A DNA stretch of 11,790 nt from Nitrososphaera sp. (lineage in GTDB: Archaea > Thermoproteota > Nitrososphaeria > Nitrososphaerales > Nitrososphaeraceae), in assembly GCA_025450475.1 (NCBI GenBank), contig JANWHJ010000012.1, positions 1-11,790 of the forward strand, read 5' to 3'. Made by a program: the position numbers and the translations under genes. A model generated the notes under the pieces. The model searched no databases. It had not been told where the DNA came from and saw only the letters and a program-made list of their open reading frames with translations. This document shows positions 11,667-11,790 of the stretch, in pieces; the first letter of the stretch is position 1, and the number at the start of each line of letters is the position of its first letter.

Positions 11667-11689
11667 AACGATAGAAAAAAAAGATTGAA

Positions 11690-11790
11690 TTGTTACCAGC
11701 AGCAGCGGGCTATGACCGAGCCATCACTGTATTTTCGCCAGACGGCAGGCTTTACCAGGTAGAGTATGCAATTGAAACTGTCAGAAGGGG
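11690..11790 (+). CDS. psmA: Proteasome alpha subunit, N-terminal fragment cut by the window end
   Basis: Only the first 33 codons are present. They read MLPAAAGYDRAITVFSPDGR, then LYQVEYAIETVRRG, which is the diagnostic proteasome alpha-type signature: YDRAITVFSPDGR (8-20) and QVEYA (23-27). Alpha subunits form the outer rings of the 20S particle and gate the entry channel; the YDR motif near the N-terminus belongs to the gate. The start is TTG at 11690, since an in-frame TAG lies at 11672 and no ATG intervenes; the TATA spacing agrees. The remaining roughly 200 codons should lie beyond the window. The beta subunit gene lies about 10 kb upstream, so the two are not in one operon. Confidence 0.92.
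   Translation, partial: MLPAAAGYDRAITVFSPDGRLYQVEYAIETVRR

Larger units (their letters stand above)
11597..11673. repeat. 12-base direct repeat in the DUF371/psmA divergent promoter region
   Basis: AATTGAACGATA occurs exactly at 11597-11608 and again at 11662-11673, 65 bases apart, in the same orientation. Each copy overlaps or adjoins a TATA box: the first that of DUF371, the second that of the proteasome alpha gene. This may be a shared regulatory site. Confidence 0.5.

Noticed and set aside
1..11790. Insertion sequences, prophage, CRISPR or defence genes
   Set aside because: No transposase, integrase, terminal repeats, regular repeat array or known defence motif is seen; gene content is mainly housekeeping with a few conserved unknowns.

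Overview
The window comes from an archaeon, most probably an ammonia-oxidising member of the Nitrososphaeria (Thaumarchaeota), with a base composition near 50% GC that suits a soil Nitrososphaera-like lineage. Archaeal proteasome genes lie at both ends, and the window also carries a DUF371 gene and an MCT-1/Tma20-like PUA gene. Most transcription units have a TATA box about 23-34 bases before the start codon, which implies leaderless or nearly leaderless mRNAs. Shine-Dalgarno-like motifs are clear only before downstream genes of operons. The lineage call is inference; no rRNA is present.

Layout, left to right: the 3' end of an unrecognised gene, possibly the tail of a GHKL-type ATP-binding protein (2-646, +); a proteasome beta subunit that lacks the catalytic threonine (723-1328, +); a convergent PUA-domain RNA-binding protein (1325-1804, -); an AIM24/TIGR00266 protein (1894-2610, +) facing a 52-residue zinc-ribbon protein (2607-2765, -); homoserine dehydrogenase (2890-3897, -), divergent from a TauE/SafE-type permease (4083-4856, +); a doubtful small basic ORF (4870-5064, -); a tandem two-domain SDR protein of 604 residues (5097-6911, -); a two-gene operon of small unknown proteins sharing a motif (6987-7388 and 7390-7683, -); purK-purE (7718-9420, -), divergent from purC (9500-10324, +); an ArsR-type winged-helix regulator (10602-11177, +) convergent with a DUF371 protein (11164-11583, -); and the first 33 codons of a proteasome alpha subunit (11690 to the window end, +).

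Functionally, three genes supply consecutive steps of de novo purine synthesis: PurK and PurE make CAIR from AIR, and PurC makes SAICAR. Homoserine dehydrogenase serves threonine and methionine synthesis. Both kinds of 20S proteasome subunit are present, but the beta subunit looks non-catalytic, so a second, active beta subunit should be encoded elsewhere.

The least explained items are the tandem SDR protein and the pair of small proteins with a common LPYGS motif. The SDR protein resembles the N-terminal half of Chloroflexus malonyl-CoA reductase but has lost the active-site lysine. Repeats in several promoter regions (purK/purC, DUF371/psmA and upstream of the ArsR-type gene) may be regulatory sites. 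I see no mobile element, CRISPR array, tRNA or rRNA. No stretch without a gene exceeds 300 bases.
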